Shown: positions 1 to 6,280, counted from the first letter of the stretch. The stretch: DNA of 6,793 bases from CAYZMH01 sp964479445 (GCA_964479445.1 CAYZMH010000127.1:1-6793); one strand, 5' to 3'. Notes: generated from the letters alone by a model not told the origin. A program made the numbers and translations.

Positions 1-97
1 CGATGGAGATATACGGACCGGGACCGGTAACCGGACCGCATCCCTGCAGGAACGGAAGGGCTATGGTTACGATCAGGGTGCTCCAGCTGTGTTTCAT
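1..97 (-). CDS. apbE: Lipoprotein N-terminus, probable ApbE FAD:protein FMN transferase (partial, runs off left edge)
   Basis: Only the first 32 codons are in the window. The reading frame starts with ATG at 97-95, two bases after the nqrF stop codon. It encodes a lipoprotein signal peptide: Lys at position 2, a hydrophobic stretch over residues 7-17, and an LQGC lipobox with the lipidated cysteine at residue 20. The mature part visible is GPVTGPGPYISI. ApbE moves FMN from FAD onto a threonine of NqrB and NqrC outside the cytoplasmic membrane, is commonly a lipoprotein, and is often encoded beside nqr operons. The Pro-Tyr-Ile-Ser-Ile run resembles the segment before the conserved QGT motif of ApbE, but that motif lies outside the window. 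The lipoprotein call is firm. The ApbE identity is inferred from position and this short resemblance, and another lipoprotein is possible. Confidence 0.6.
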   Translation of the reverse strand, partial: MKHSWSTLIVTIALPFLQGCGPVTGPGPYISI

Positions 98-99
98 GC

Positions 100-1359
100 C
101 TATCCTCCGAAATCGTCAAAGTCGATCATCTCCTCGGGAACTCCCAGGTTGTAGAGAAGGTTATGCACGGCATCGTTCATCATGGGCGGACCGCACATAT
201 AGAATTCAACCTCTTCGGGCTCTTCATGTTCTTTGAGGTAGTTATCGTAGAGCACCTGGTGGATAAAGCCGGTGGGGCCCTCCCAGTTATCCTCGGGCAG
301 GGGTTCGGAGAGCGCCAGGTGAAAGGAGAAATTGGGGAACTCCTTCTCGATGGCCCGGAACTCATCCTCGTAGAACACCTCGCGCAGGGAGCGTGCCCCG
401 TACCAGTAGGAGATCTGCCGGTCGGTGGTTTTCAGGGTGTGGAACAGGTGGAACAGGTGGGAACGCAGCGGCGCCATGCCGGCGCCTCCGCCCACGTAGA
501 CCATCTCCCGCTTGGTGTCTTTGATGAAGAAGTCGCCGTACGGACCCGAGATGGTCACTTTATCGCCCGGTTTGCGGGAGAAGATGTAAGAGGAACAGAC
601 CCCGGGGTTGACGTTTTTGAACTGACCCCGGCTCACATCCCAGGGCGGGGTGGCGATCCGGATATTGAGCTTGATGATGTTCCCCTCGGCCGGGTGGTTG
701 GCCATGGAGTAAGCACGGAAGGTCTCTTCGGAATTCTTCATCGTCAGGTCCCACATGTTGAATTTATCCCAGTCCCCGCGGAATTTCTCATCCACCTCGA
801 TCTCCTTTCCGAAATCCACCTCGCACTTCGGCACATCGATCTGGATATACCCCCCGGGCTGGAATTCCAGCTTCTCGCCCTCGGGAAGTTTCACCACGAA
901 CTCCTTGATGAAGGTGGCCACGTTTTTGTTGGAAACCACCTCGCACTCCCACTTCTTGATCTCCAGCACCTCCTCGGGCACCCTGATCTTCATGTCCTCG
1001 CGGATCTTCACCTGGCAGCCCAGGCGCCAGTTATTCTGCTGCTCCTTGCGGGTAAAGAATCCGGTTTCGGTGGGCAGAATCGATCCGCCCCCTTCCAGAA
1101 CCTGGCATTTGCACATACCGCATGTACCACCTCCCCCGCATGCAGAGGGGAGAAAAACCCCCTGGCCGGAAAGGGTGGAGAGGATGGTGTTGCCCGGGGA
1201 TACTTTCACATCCTCATCGTTAATGGTAAGCGTGACGTCCCCCTGCGGGGTCAGCTTTTTTCTTGCATAGAGCAGGATGCCCACCAGGGCAAGGATCACA
1301 ACCAGGAAAACCCCGAAGCTGATAACAACGACCCAGAATGTTGATGTAAGCAATATCAT
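100..1359 (-). CDS. nqrF: Na+-translocating NADH:quinone reductase subunit F (NADH dehydrogenase, FAD and 2Fe-2S)
   Basis: Electron entry subunit of Na+-NQR: it oxidises NADH at the cytoplasmic face and passes electrons from FAD to a 2Fe-2S cluster. The 419 residues are close to the usual length of about 410. An N-terminal membrane anchor spans about residues 8-31. A plant-type ferredoxin domain follows (about 40-130), with cluster cysteines 74, 80, 83 and 115 in the C-x5-C-x2-C...C pattern. The ferredoxin reductase part shows the FAD-binding RAYSMAN motif (215-221), a glycine-rich GGGAGMAP nucleotide motif (290-297), YGAR (320-323), the conserved MCGPP with Cys389, and the typical C-terminal DFDDFGG. 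The start at 1359 gives the anchor directly, and no Shine-Dalgarno is seen in the 21-base gap after nqrE. The gene is intact and is the last nqr gene of the operon. Confidence 0.98.
   Translation of the reverse strand: MILLTSTFWVVVISFGVFLVVILALVGILLYARKKLTPQGDVTLTINDEDVKVSPGNTILSTLSGQGVFLPSACGGGGTCGMCKCQVLEGGGSILPTETGFFTRKEQQNNWRLGCQVKIREDMKIRVPEEVLEIKKWECEVVSNKNVATFIKEFVVKLPEGEKLEFQPGGYIQIDVPKCEVDFGKEIEVDEKFRGDWDKFNMWDLTMKNSEETFRAYSMANHPAEGNIIKLNIRIATPPWDVSRGQFKNVNPGVCSSYIFSRKPGDKVTISGPYGDFFIKDTKREMVYVGGGAGMAPLRSHLFHLFHTLKTTDRQISYWYGARSLREVFYEDEFRAIEKEFPNFSFHLALSEPLPEDNWEGPTGFIHQVLYDNYLKEHEEPEEVEFYMCGPPMMNDAVHNLLYNLGVPEEMIDFDDFGG
104..108 (-). promoter_or_regulatory. Shine-Dalgarno-like GGAGG before the partial lipoprotein gene
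   Basis: On the minus strand GGAGG lies six bases before the ATG at 97-95, inside the last codons of nqrF (the Gly-Gly end and stop). This is good spacing for a ribosome binding site and suits translational coupling to nqrF. None of the six nqr genes has a well-placed Shine-Dalgarno sequence, as is usual in Bacteroidota. The match may therefore simply come from the two glycine codons that end NqrF. Confidence 0.35.
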
Positions 1360-1380
1360 TTGGCTTGCAGTTTCATTCGT

Positions 1381-1998
1381 TTATAATTTAATCCCCATAA
1401 AGCTCATAAAGGCAATCCCCATGAGTCCGGTAATAATAAATGTAATCCCCAGTCCGCGCAGCGGAGCCGGTACGTTGGAGTAGCGAATCTTTTCACGAAT
1501 GGCAGCGATCCCCACGATGGCCAGGAACCAGCCTACTCCCGAACCGAGTCCGAACACCGTCGCCTCGGTAATGTTGGCGTACTCCCGTTCCTGCATAAAG
1601 AGCGAACCCCCGAGAATGGAGCAGTTCACCGCGATCAGGGGCAGGAAGATCCCCAGGGAGCTGTAGAGGGTTGGAGAGAACTTCTCAATGATCATCTCAA
1701 CCAGCTGCACCATGGAAGCGATCACCGCGATAAACATGATGAAGCTGAGGAAGCTCAGATCCACATCGGCCAGGTTCGGACTGATCCATGAGAGGGCACC
1801 CGGTTTCAGGATATAGTTCTCGATCAGAAAGTTGATCGGGACCGTAAAGCCCAGCACAAAGATCACTGCAACGCCCAATCCCGTGGATGTCTTGACCGTC
1901 TTGGAGACGGCCAGGTATGAACACATGCCCAGGAAGTAGGCAAAGATCATGTTGTCAATAAAGATGGACTTGACAAATATGTTGACTAAATTTTCCAT
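1381..1998 (-). CDS. nqrE: Na+-translocating NADH:quinone reductase subunit E
   Basis: Integral membrane subunit of 205 residues with about six transmembrane helices, in the Rnf_Nqr family shared with NqrD and RnfA. NqrD and NqrE are inverted-topology paralogues that hold an iron-sulfur centre between them, relaying electrons from the NqrF ferredoxin domain to the FMN of NqrC and shaping the sodium path. The two expected cysteines are present: Cys26 in LGMCSYLA and Cys126 in AVNCSILG. Other family signatures are LKPGAL (65-70) and a C-terminal helix after NVPAPLRGLG. The family is usually about 198 residues; the few extra residues fall in the loop around residues 71-80. The start at 1998 gives the standard N-terminus. 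It lies 12 bases after the nqrD stop; a GGAG occurs only two bases before the ATG, too close to act as a normal ribosome binding site. Confidence 0.98.
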   Translation of the reverse strand: MENLVNIFVKSIFIDNMIFAYFLGMCSYLAVSKTVKTSTGLGVAVIFVLGFTVPINFLIENYILKPGALSWISPNLADVDLSFLSFIMFIAVIASMVQLVEMIIEKFSPTLYSSLGIFLPLIAVNCSILGGSLFMQEREYANITEATVFGLGSGVGWFLAIVGIAAIREKIRYSNVPAPLRGLGITFIITGLMGIAFMSFMGIKL

Positions 1999-2010
1999 GA
2001 CTCCGGTTGA

Positions 2011-2655
2011 TTAATTTTCCTCAATCAGTTCTTTGTTCCTCGATCGCTGGATCCAGATGATGATCCCCACGGTAATAAGCGCCATCGGCGGCAGGATCAT
2101 CAACCCGTTATTTTCGTAGCCTGCCTCGTAGAAGGCCTGCGGGATCACCTGGTAATCGAACAGGGTGCCGGTACCCAGCAGTTCGCGGAAGAAGGCCACG
2201 ATGATCAGGATCAGGCCATACCCCGCTGCATTGCCGATTCCGTCCAGGAACGACGGCCATGGTTTATTTCCCAGGGCAAACGCTTCCAGGCGCCCCATAA
2301 TGATACAGTTGGTAATGATGAGTCCCACGAAAACCGAGAGCTGTTTGCTCACCTCGTAGGCATAGGCCCGCAGCACCTCATCCACCAGGATCACCATGGT
2401 GGCGATCACCACCAGTTGCACGATGATCCGGATGCGGGGCGGGATAAGCTTGCGGAGCAGGGAAACCACCACATTGGAAACAGCCATTACCACCACCACG
2501 GAGAGGGCCATCACGATGGACGGCTTCAGTTTCACGGTGATCGCCAGGGCCGAACAGATCCCCAGTACCTGCACGGTAATGGGATTGCTGGGTCCGAGCG
2601 GTTCCTGCAACAGCTTCATGTTCTTCGCAGAGAATAAAGGTTCTTTATCGCTCAT
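2011..2655 (-). CDS. nqrD: Na+-translocating NADH:quinone reductase subunit D
   Basis: Membrane subunit of 214 residues and partner of NqrE. The usual cytoplasmic N-terminus (residues 1-25, containing PLGPSNPITVQVLG) is followed by about six hydrophobic helices. The cluster-ligand cysteines are Cys34 in LGICSALA and Cys117 in IITNCIIMGR, the positions expected from NqrD of other bacteria. GRLEAFALGNKPWPS (121-135) and FFRELLGTGT (155-164) are typical family blocks. Together with NqrE it carries electrons across the membrane between NqrF and NqrC. The gene starts 17 bases after nqrC, with an A-rich leader rather than a Shine-Dalgarno. Length and motifs are normal and there is no frameshift. 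RnfE is the related alternative, but the surrounding nqrA, nqrB, nqrC and nqrF decide for NqrD. Confidence 0.98.
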   Translation of the reverse strand: MSDKEPLFSAKNMKLLQEPLGPSNPITVQVLGICSALAITVKLKPSIVMALSVVVVMAVSNVVVSLLRKLIPPRIRIIVQLVVIATMVILVDEVLRAYAYEVSKQLSVFVGLIITNCIIMGRLEAFALGNKPWPSFLDGIGNAAGYGLILIIVAFFRELLGTGTLFDYQVIPQAFYEAGYENNGLMILPPMALITVGIIIWIQRSRNKELIEEN

Positions 2656-2672
2656 AACAGTTCGTTTGTTTT

Positions 2673-3410
2673 TTATACCTGGTTGGACTTCTCTTTAAAA
2701 TGGCTCACATATCCCCGGAGGCAATCGTACAACATCTCCTCCAGTCCGTTAGAGGTGATGGTCCCCCCTGAAATGGCATCCACGCCGTGAGGATTGTCCG
2801 GTGCGGCTCCTCCCTTGATCACCTTAACGGAGACAAAATTGCCCTCCTCGTCGAAGATCTTCTTGCCCCTGAACTCCTCCTGGAACCAATCGGTGTTAAT
2901 CTCCGCTCCCAGTCCGGGCGTCTCCTTGGCATGATCGTACACGGCGCCGTAGATGCTGTTCATATTGGCATCAAAGGAGACATATCCCCAGATAGGACCC
3001 CAGAGTCCTTTGCCCCGCACCGGGACAATATATTTTTGGGTCTCATCGGGTTTCTCATATACAAATACGGGCAGGCTGCGCTCCCCGACCGGTTTGCCGA
3101 TCTCATCGTCAATGCGCAGTGTCACCTCGAAAGCATCCCGGTCCTCCAGCTCCTCTCCCTGTGCGTTTATCACGTAGGAATCGGTGATGTATTTCCCGAA
3201 CTCCTCGCTGATGTAGGAGTTCTTATCCTTCACCTGGCTGGCCTCGGCGGCTTTGCCCACCGACCGGAGGATATCCTCTTTCCGCTCGATCTCCTGGTTC
3301 ATGTTCTGGCGCGGCTTCAGCTGCATGGCCACAAAGGAGAGCAGCACCGCCACGAAGAACACCATGGCCAGGGAGAAGATGAAAATGTATGTATTGCTGA
3401 AACTTTTCAT
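2673..3410 (-). CDS. nqrC: Na+-translocating NADH:quinone reductase subunit C (covalent FMN subunit)
   Basis: FMN-carrying subunit with one N-terminal transmembrane helix (about residues 8-29) and an extracytoplasmic FMN_bind domain. The FMN is attached by a phosphoester bond to a threonine, here Thr217 in DAISGGTITSNG (211-222). Most relatives have Ala where this protein has Gly216. Other conserved blocks are GKGLWGPIWGYV (133-144) and ETPGLGAEI (163-171). It takes electrons from the NqrD/NqrE centre and hands them to the FMN of NqrB. The open frame extends upstream to 3473, but that would overlap nqrB and add 21 unrelated residues. I chose the ATG at 3410 because it gives the standard MKSFSNTYIF start, 13 bases after the nqrB stop. 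The resulting 245 residues are slightly shorter than the 257 of Vibrio cholerae NqrC. Confidence 0.97.
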   Translation of the reverse strand: MKSFSNTYIFIFSLAMVFFVAVLLSFVAMQLKPRQNMNQEIERKEDILRSVGKAAEASQVKDKNSYISEEFGKYITDSYVINAQGEELEDRDAFEVTLRIDDEIGKPVGERSLPVFVYEKPDETQKYIVPVRGKGLWGPIWGYVSFDANMNSIYGAVYDHAKETPGLGAEINTDWFQEEFRGKKIFDEEGNFVSVKVIKGGAAPDNPHGVDAISGGTITSNGLEEMLYDCLRGYVSHFKEKSNQV

Positions 3411-3423
3411 GGGTCCGTTTATT

Positions 3424-4602
3424 TTAAGCGTGTACCTTGGCTCGTTTGATTCTTCTCCGGATGTTTGCTTCAACGATATAATGATCGATCAACGGGGCAA
3501 ACACGTTCATCAGCAGGATGGCCAGCATCACCCCTTCGGGATAGGCCGGGTTGAGCACCCTGATCAATATGGCCAGGAAGCCGATGAGGAACCCGTAGAT
3601 CCATTTCCCCTTCTCGGTCTGCGTGGCCGAAACCGGATCGGTGGCCATAAAGACCGCACCGAATGCAAATCCCCCGATAAGCAGATGCTGCCAGAAGGGG
3701 ATCTCCATAAAGGCATTCACCGCGAAAACATTCAAAATCAATCCCATCACCGCACCGCCGGCAAAGACCGATACCATGATCTTCCAGTTACCAATGCCGG
3801 TAAAGAGCAGGAGCGCGGCCCCCAGGAGGATGGCCAGCACAGAAGTTTCACCGATCGACCCGGGGATGGTTCCCAAAAACATATCCCAGGTAGTAAAGGC
3901 TTCCCCCACACCATTTACGAAGGTGGAGCTGTCCTGGGCAGCCTGACCCAGGATGGTGGCACCGGAAAACCCGTCCAGGGTCTCCATCCCCCCCTTCAGT
4001 CCGGCAATCCATACCTGGTCACCCGACATCCAGGAAGGGTATGCAAAAAAGAGAAACGCCCGGGCGGTCAGGGCCGGATTGAGAATATTCATCCCGGTTC
4101 CGCCAAAAACCTCCTTCCCGATGATCACGGCAAAGATCGTGGAGAGCGACACCATCCAGAGGGGCACATCCACCGGCATCACCAGCGGGATGAGCATCCC
4201 CGAGACCAGGAATCCTTCATTCACCTCGTGTCCGCGCACCTGGGCAAAGATGAACTCCACCGCGAGTCCGGTTACATAGGAGACCACCACGACGGGGATC
4301 ACTCTCTGCACACCGAACCACACATTCTCCCAGAAGCCGGTCTCCACACCCATGGCCAGGAAGTGCTGATAGCCGGCATTCCAGATACCAAAGAGCAGGG
4401 CCGGAACCAGGGCGATAACCACCAGGAACATGGTTCGTTTCATGTCGTTGGCATCGCGGATGTGCGTCTCCTTGCGGGTCACCTTGTCGGGAACAAACAA
4501 GAAGGTCTCAAAGGCATCAAAGGTGGAATGGAACATCCCGTATTTGCCCCCCCTCTCAAAATGGGGTTTTATCTTGTCAACATAGCGTCGGATTGCACTC
4601 AT
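3424..4602 (-). CDS. nqrB: Na+-translocating NADH:quinone reductase subunit B (covalent FMN and riboflavin subunit)
   Basis: Largest membrane subunit, in the NqrB/RnfD family; in this family it binds covalent FMN and riboflavin, delivers electrons to quinone and is central to sodium transport. The visible protein has 392 residues: a cytoplasmic N-terminus (to about residue 55) and then roughly ten hydrophobic segments. The flavinylation motif SGAT is at 213-216, so FMN should sit on Thr216. Other family blocks are HEVNEGFLVSG (125-135), GKEVFGGTGMNILNPALTARAF (162-183), and MATDPVSA (319-326) followed by NPAYPEGVMLA (351-361). The open frame reaches 4698, inside nqrA, but the extra 32 residues are not family-like. 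The ATG at 4602 gives the normal start and a 19-base gap after nqrA. No Shine-Dalgarno is visible. The gene is intact. Confidence 0.97.
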   Translation of the reverse strand: MSAIRRYVDKIKPHFERGGKYGMFHSTFDAFETFLFVPDKVTRKETHIRDANDMKRTMFLVVIALVPALLFGIWNAGYQHFLAMGVETGFWENVWFGVQRVIPVVVVSYVTGLAVEFIFAQVRGHEVNEGFLVSGMLIPLVMPVDVPLWMVSLSTIFAVIIGKEVFGGTGMNILNPALTARAFLFFAYPSWMSGDQVWIAGLKGGMETLDGFSGATILGQAAQDSSTFVNGVGEAFTTWDMFLGTIPGSIGETSVLAILLGAALLLFTGIGNWKIMVSVFAGGAVMGLILNVFAVNAFMEIPFWQHLLIGGFAFGAVFMATDPVSATQTEKGKWIYGFLIGFLAILIRVLNPAYPEGVMLAILLMNVFAPLIDHYIVEANIRRRIKRAKVHA

Positions 4603-4621
4603 GGTTGTTTCCGGATTATAT

Positions 4622-5974
4622 TTATTCCAATTCTTTTCGCATCGTATCCAGACCGCTGCGCAGGATCTGCTGCACGTGTGTTTTGGAGGTGCACACAAAT
4701 TCGCACAATGCCAGGTCCTCCTCGATCACCTCGTATATCCCCAGCTGCTCCATGCGGTCGATATCCTCCACGAGGATGGACTTGAGCAGGTGCACCGGGT
4801 AGATATCCATGGGCAGCACTTTCTCATACTCCCCGGTCATGACAAAGGCCCGCCGGCCGCCATTCACATTGGTATGCAGCCGGTACTCGCGGTTGGGCAT
4901 AAGCCAGGTGGGGAAGCTGCGTTTGACCGAGTACTTCTTAAAGCCGGGCATGATCCACCCCAGCATCTCGTAGTGGTCTCCCTCGGGGATCACAGACAGC
5001 TGGTTATCACTGAATCCCACGTACCCGTCTTCGGTGATCTTTTTGCCGGTAAGCACATTGCCGCTGATGTAGCGCACATTGTTTTGCCGGATGTTGTCTT
5101 TAATGACCGGTGCGATTTCAGCGCCGCGGATCATCCTGTAGTAGACCGGCTTCTTCACCTCCGATCCGGTCAGGGCCACCACCATCGAAGGATCGTATTG
5201 TCCGGTCATGAAGAGGCGGCCTATGGCCACCACATCCTGCGGCTTCACCGTCCATACCTTCTCCCCCTTGTTGATGGGGGCCACGTGATGGATCTGGATA
5301 CCTACGTTTCCGGCGGGATGCGGACCCTGGAACTCGTGCCGCACCACATTCTTTGCACTGGAAAAGGCTTTGGCAGACGGATAGCGGGCATTCAGTCCCA
5401 GGTGAATTTTCCCGCTGGTCAGCCTGGCCAGGGCATCCACCCCGGCCTGGAACGGCTCGGCCAGGTCCTTCATAGTGTAATCGGGATCAGGTGCCAGGGG
5501 AGCGGTATCAAATCCTGAAATGAAAATATCGCGCGGTTCATCCTGCGGGGACGCTATGACATCGTAGGGCCGCTGGTGAATCACCGGCCACAGGCCGCTC
5601 TCAAGCAACGTCTCCACGATCTTCTCCCGGGGCAGCTCTCCCGGATTGCCGGAGGAAAACTGCTCCGCGGTATCCTTGCCGTCATCCTCGATCACCACCT
5701 CCAGGATGCGCCGGCGCTCCCCGCGGTGGACGTCCTTGACCCGCCCGCTGACGGGGGAGACAAATTTCACATCGGGACGGTACTTATCGAAAAAGAGCGG
5801 GGTTCCCACCCTGACCTCCGCACCGGGCTTGGCCAACAATTTGGGCATCAAGGCATGCCAGTCGGGCGGCTTCACCGCATAGGTCTTGGAGCGGGGTGCC
5901 TGCATAAGGATCTTGTCCGCTTTCCCCTTGAGCTTGATGTCAAGGCCTCGCTTGATTTTGATTACTTCAGACAT
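4622..5974 (-). CDS. nqrA: Na+-translocating NADH:quinone reductase subunit A
   Basis: First gene of the operon and the peripheral, cytoplasmic subunit of Na+-NQR. It has 450 residues and no membrane segment, against 446 in Vibrio cholerae. It carries no tightly bound redox cofactor in known complexes; it packs against NqrB and has been linked to quinone binding. The N-terminus IKIKRGLDIKLKGKA (5-19) is the family signature. SPVSGRVKDVHRGERRRILEV (73-93) is the lipoyl-like beta fold. The C-terminal part includes LPMDIYPVHLLKSILVEDIDRMEQLGIYEVIEEDLALCEFVC-type sequence typical of the family. The ATG at 5974 gives the expected N-terminus. A promoter candidate lies about 30-60 bases upstream (6007-6036), so the leader would be short. 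The gene is unbroken and the assignment is certain. Confidence 0.98.
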   Translation of the reverse strand: MSEVIKIKRGLDIKLKGKADKILMQAPRSKTYAVKPPDWHALMPKLLAKPGAEVRVGTPLFFDKYRPDVKFVSPVSGRVKDVHRGERRRILEVVIEDDGKDTAEQFSSGNPGELPREKIVETLLESGLWPVIHQRPYDVIASPQDEPRDIFISGFDTAPLAPDPDYTMKDLAEPFQAGVDALARLTSGKIHLGLNARYPSAKAFSSAKNVVRHEFQGPHPAGNVGIQIHHVAPINKGEKVWTVKPQDVVAIGRLFMTGQYDPSMVVALTGSEVKKPVYYRMIRGAEIAPVIKDNIRQNNVRYISGNVLTGKKITEDGYVGFSDNQLSVIPEGDHYEMLGWIMPGFKKYSVKRSFPTWLMPNREYRLHTNVNGGRRAFVMTGEYEKVLPMDIYPVHLLKSILVEDIDRMEQLGIYEVIEEDLALCEFVCTSKTHVQQILRSGLDTMRKELE

Positions 5975-6006
5975 ACCGTATATAGGTGTTCAATAGGTTT
6001 AAATAA

Positions 6007-6036
6007 CAAAATTAGCCTTTTTTGTGAATCGGCAAA
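6007..6036 (-). promoter_or_regulatory. Candidate Bacteroidota-type promoter for the nqr operon
   Basis: Read on the minus strand, TTTG at 6036-6033 and TAATTTTG at 6014-6007 are separated by 18 bases. This fits the Bacteroidota primary sigma consensus (TTTG around -33, TAnnTTTG around -7) with every specified base present. Transcription would start near position 6000, leaving a leader of about 25 bases before the nqrA ATG. It is the only good match I found on this strand in the intergenic region. The call rests on the consensus alone. Confidence 0.65.
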
Positions 6037-6057
6037 CATTCAATTATGTACCTATTT

Positions 6058-6090
6058 CAATCCGTTGATTTTTTATTGATCGCCGGATTG
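6058..6090. repeat. Inverted repeat CAATCCG-N19-CGGATTG
   Basis: A perfect 7-bp inverted repeat, CAATCCG at 6058-6064 and CGGATTG at 6084-6090, encloses 19 AT-rich bases that themselves contain TTGAT twice (6064-6068 and 6075-6079 approximately). It sits 22 bases upstream of the -33 element of the nqr promoter candidate. It could be an operator for a dimeric regulator or a weak hairpin. No regulator family can be named from it. Confidence 0.4.
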
Positions 6091-6107
6091 GTTAATATTA
6101 CAGTGCT

Positions 6108-6259
6108 TAACGGTACGGGGGTGCAGGATGGCAATCCAATCACCGGTTCATGCCAGTGGTTTCATGAAGCGTGCATGCAGTTGGATCCATCCGGGGGTGA
6201 GATCCCCCGGCCTGCCCGACGCGTATGATGAAAAACATGGTACGCCATTTGTACCGTTA
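6108..6259 (+). other. Candidate structured RNA or small inverted-repeat element upstream of the plug gene
   Basis: TAACGGTAC (6108-6116) and GTACCGTTA (6251-6259) form a perfect 9-bp inverted repeat around 134 bases. Inside, three helices abut without unpaired bases at their junction: 6120-6127 with 6211-6217 (7 bp, one bulged T at 6122); 6128-6139 with 6181-6190 (ATGG and ATCCAA against TTGGAT and CCAT, 10 bp, two-base CA bulge); and 6191-6197 with 6204-6210 (CCGGGGG/CCCCCGG, 7 bp). A further hairpin pairs GCGTA (6221-6225) with TACGC (6241-6245), and TTCATG/CATGAA (6147-6152 with 6163-6168) caps the second helix. The segment ends 21 bases before the plug ATG. The plus strand is assumed from that position. 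I recognise no known riboswitch core. A leader RNA, a small RNA and a MITE-like element all remain possible. Confidence 0.45.
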
Positions 6260-6280
6260 CTGGAATAACAAAAAAATCAC

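Larger units (their letters stand above)
5975..6280. other. Divergent intergenic region between nqrA and the plug gene
   Basis: This 306-base gap holds no gene I can support. The part next to nqrA (5975-6107) is AT-rich and contains the nqr promoter candidate and the dyad at 6058-6090. The part next to the plug gene (6108-6259) is more GC-rich and highly self-complementary. A 60-codon frame at 6046-6228 on the plus strand has no recognisable features and cuts across these repeats. No convincing promoter for the plug gene was found. The nearest is TAATATTA at 6093-6100, which keeps the TA of TAnnTTTG but little of the TTTG, and has no well-spaced TTTG upstream. It would place the transcript start near 6107, right at the edge of the structured segment. 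Confidence 0.7.

Noticed and set aside
163..1344. 393-codon open frame on the plus strand opposite nqrF
   Set aside because: Antisense shadow of a gene whose motifs are all intact; the translation has no recognisable domain.
3411..3473. Longer NqrC start at 3473
   Set aside because: The extra 21 residues overlap the end of nqrB and do not look like NqrC; the ATG at 3410 gives the family N-terminus directly before the membrane anchor.
4603..4698. Longer NqrB start at 4698
   Set aside because: It would overlap the nqrA coding end by 77 bases and add Cys- and Pro-containing residues unlike NqrB; the ATG at 4602 fits the family start.
3253..4785. 510-codon open frame on the plus strand
   Set aside because: It lies antisense across nqrB and the ends of nqrC and nqrA. 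Its product is rich in His, Gly and Pro with no domain, as expected for a shadow frame in GC-rich coding DNA.
4601..5518. 305-codon open frame on the plus strand opposite nqrA
   Set aside because: Antisense shadow with His- and Gly-rich low-quality translation and no start context.
6191..6210. GC-rich 7-bp hairpin as a Rho-independent terminator
   Set aside because: There is no T-run after the stem on either strand, and no gene ends nearby on either side.
6117..6217. TPP riboswitch, because GGGGTGC and TGAGA occur in order
   Set aside because: The rest of the TPP core, the CCTGATC...GGATAATGCC block, is missing, and the TGAGA sits in the loop of a simple GC hairpin.
6046..6228. 60-codon plus-strand frame in the intergenic region
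   Set aside because: No homology recognised and no ribosome binding context. It overlaps the inverted repeats and its composition is not gene-like.
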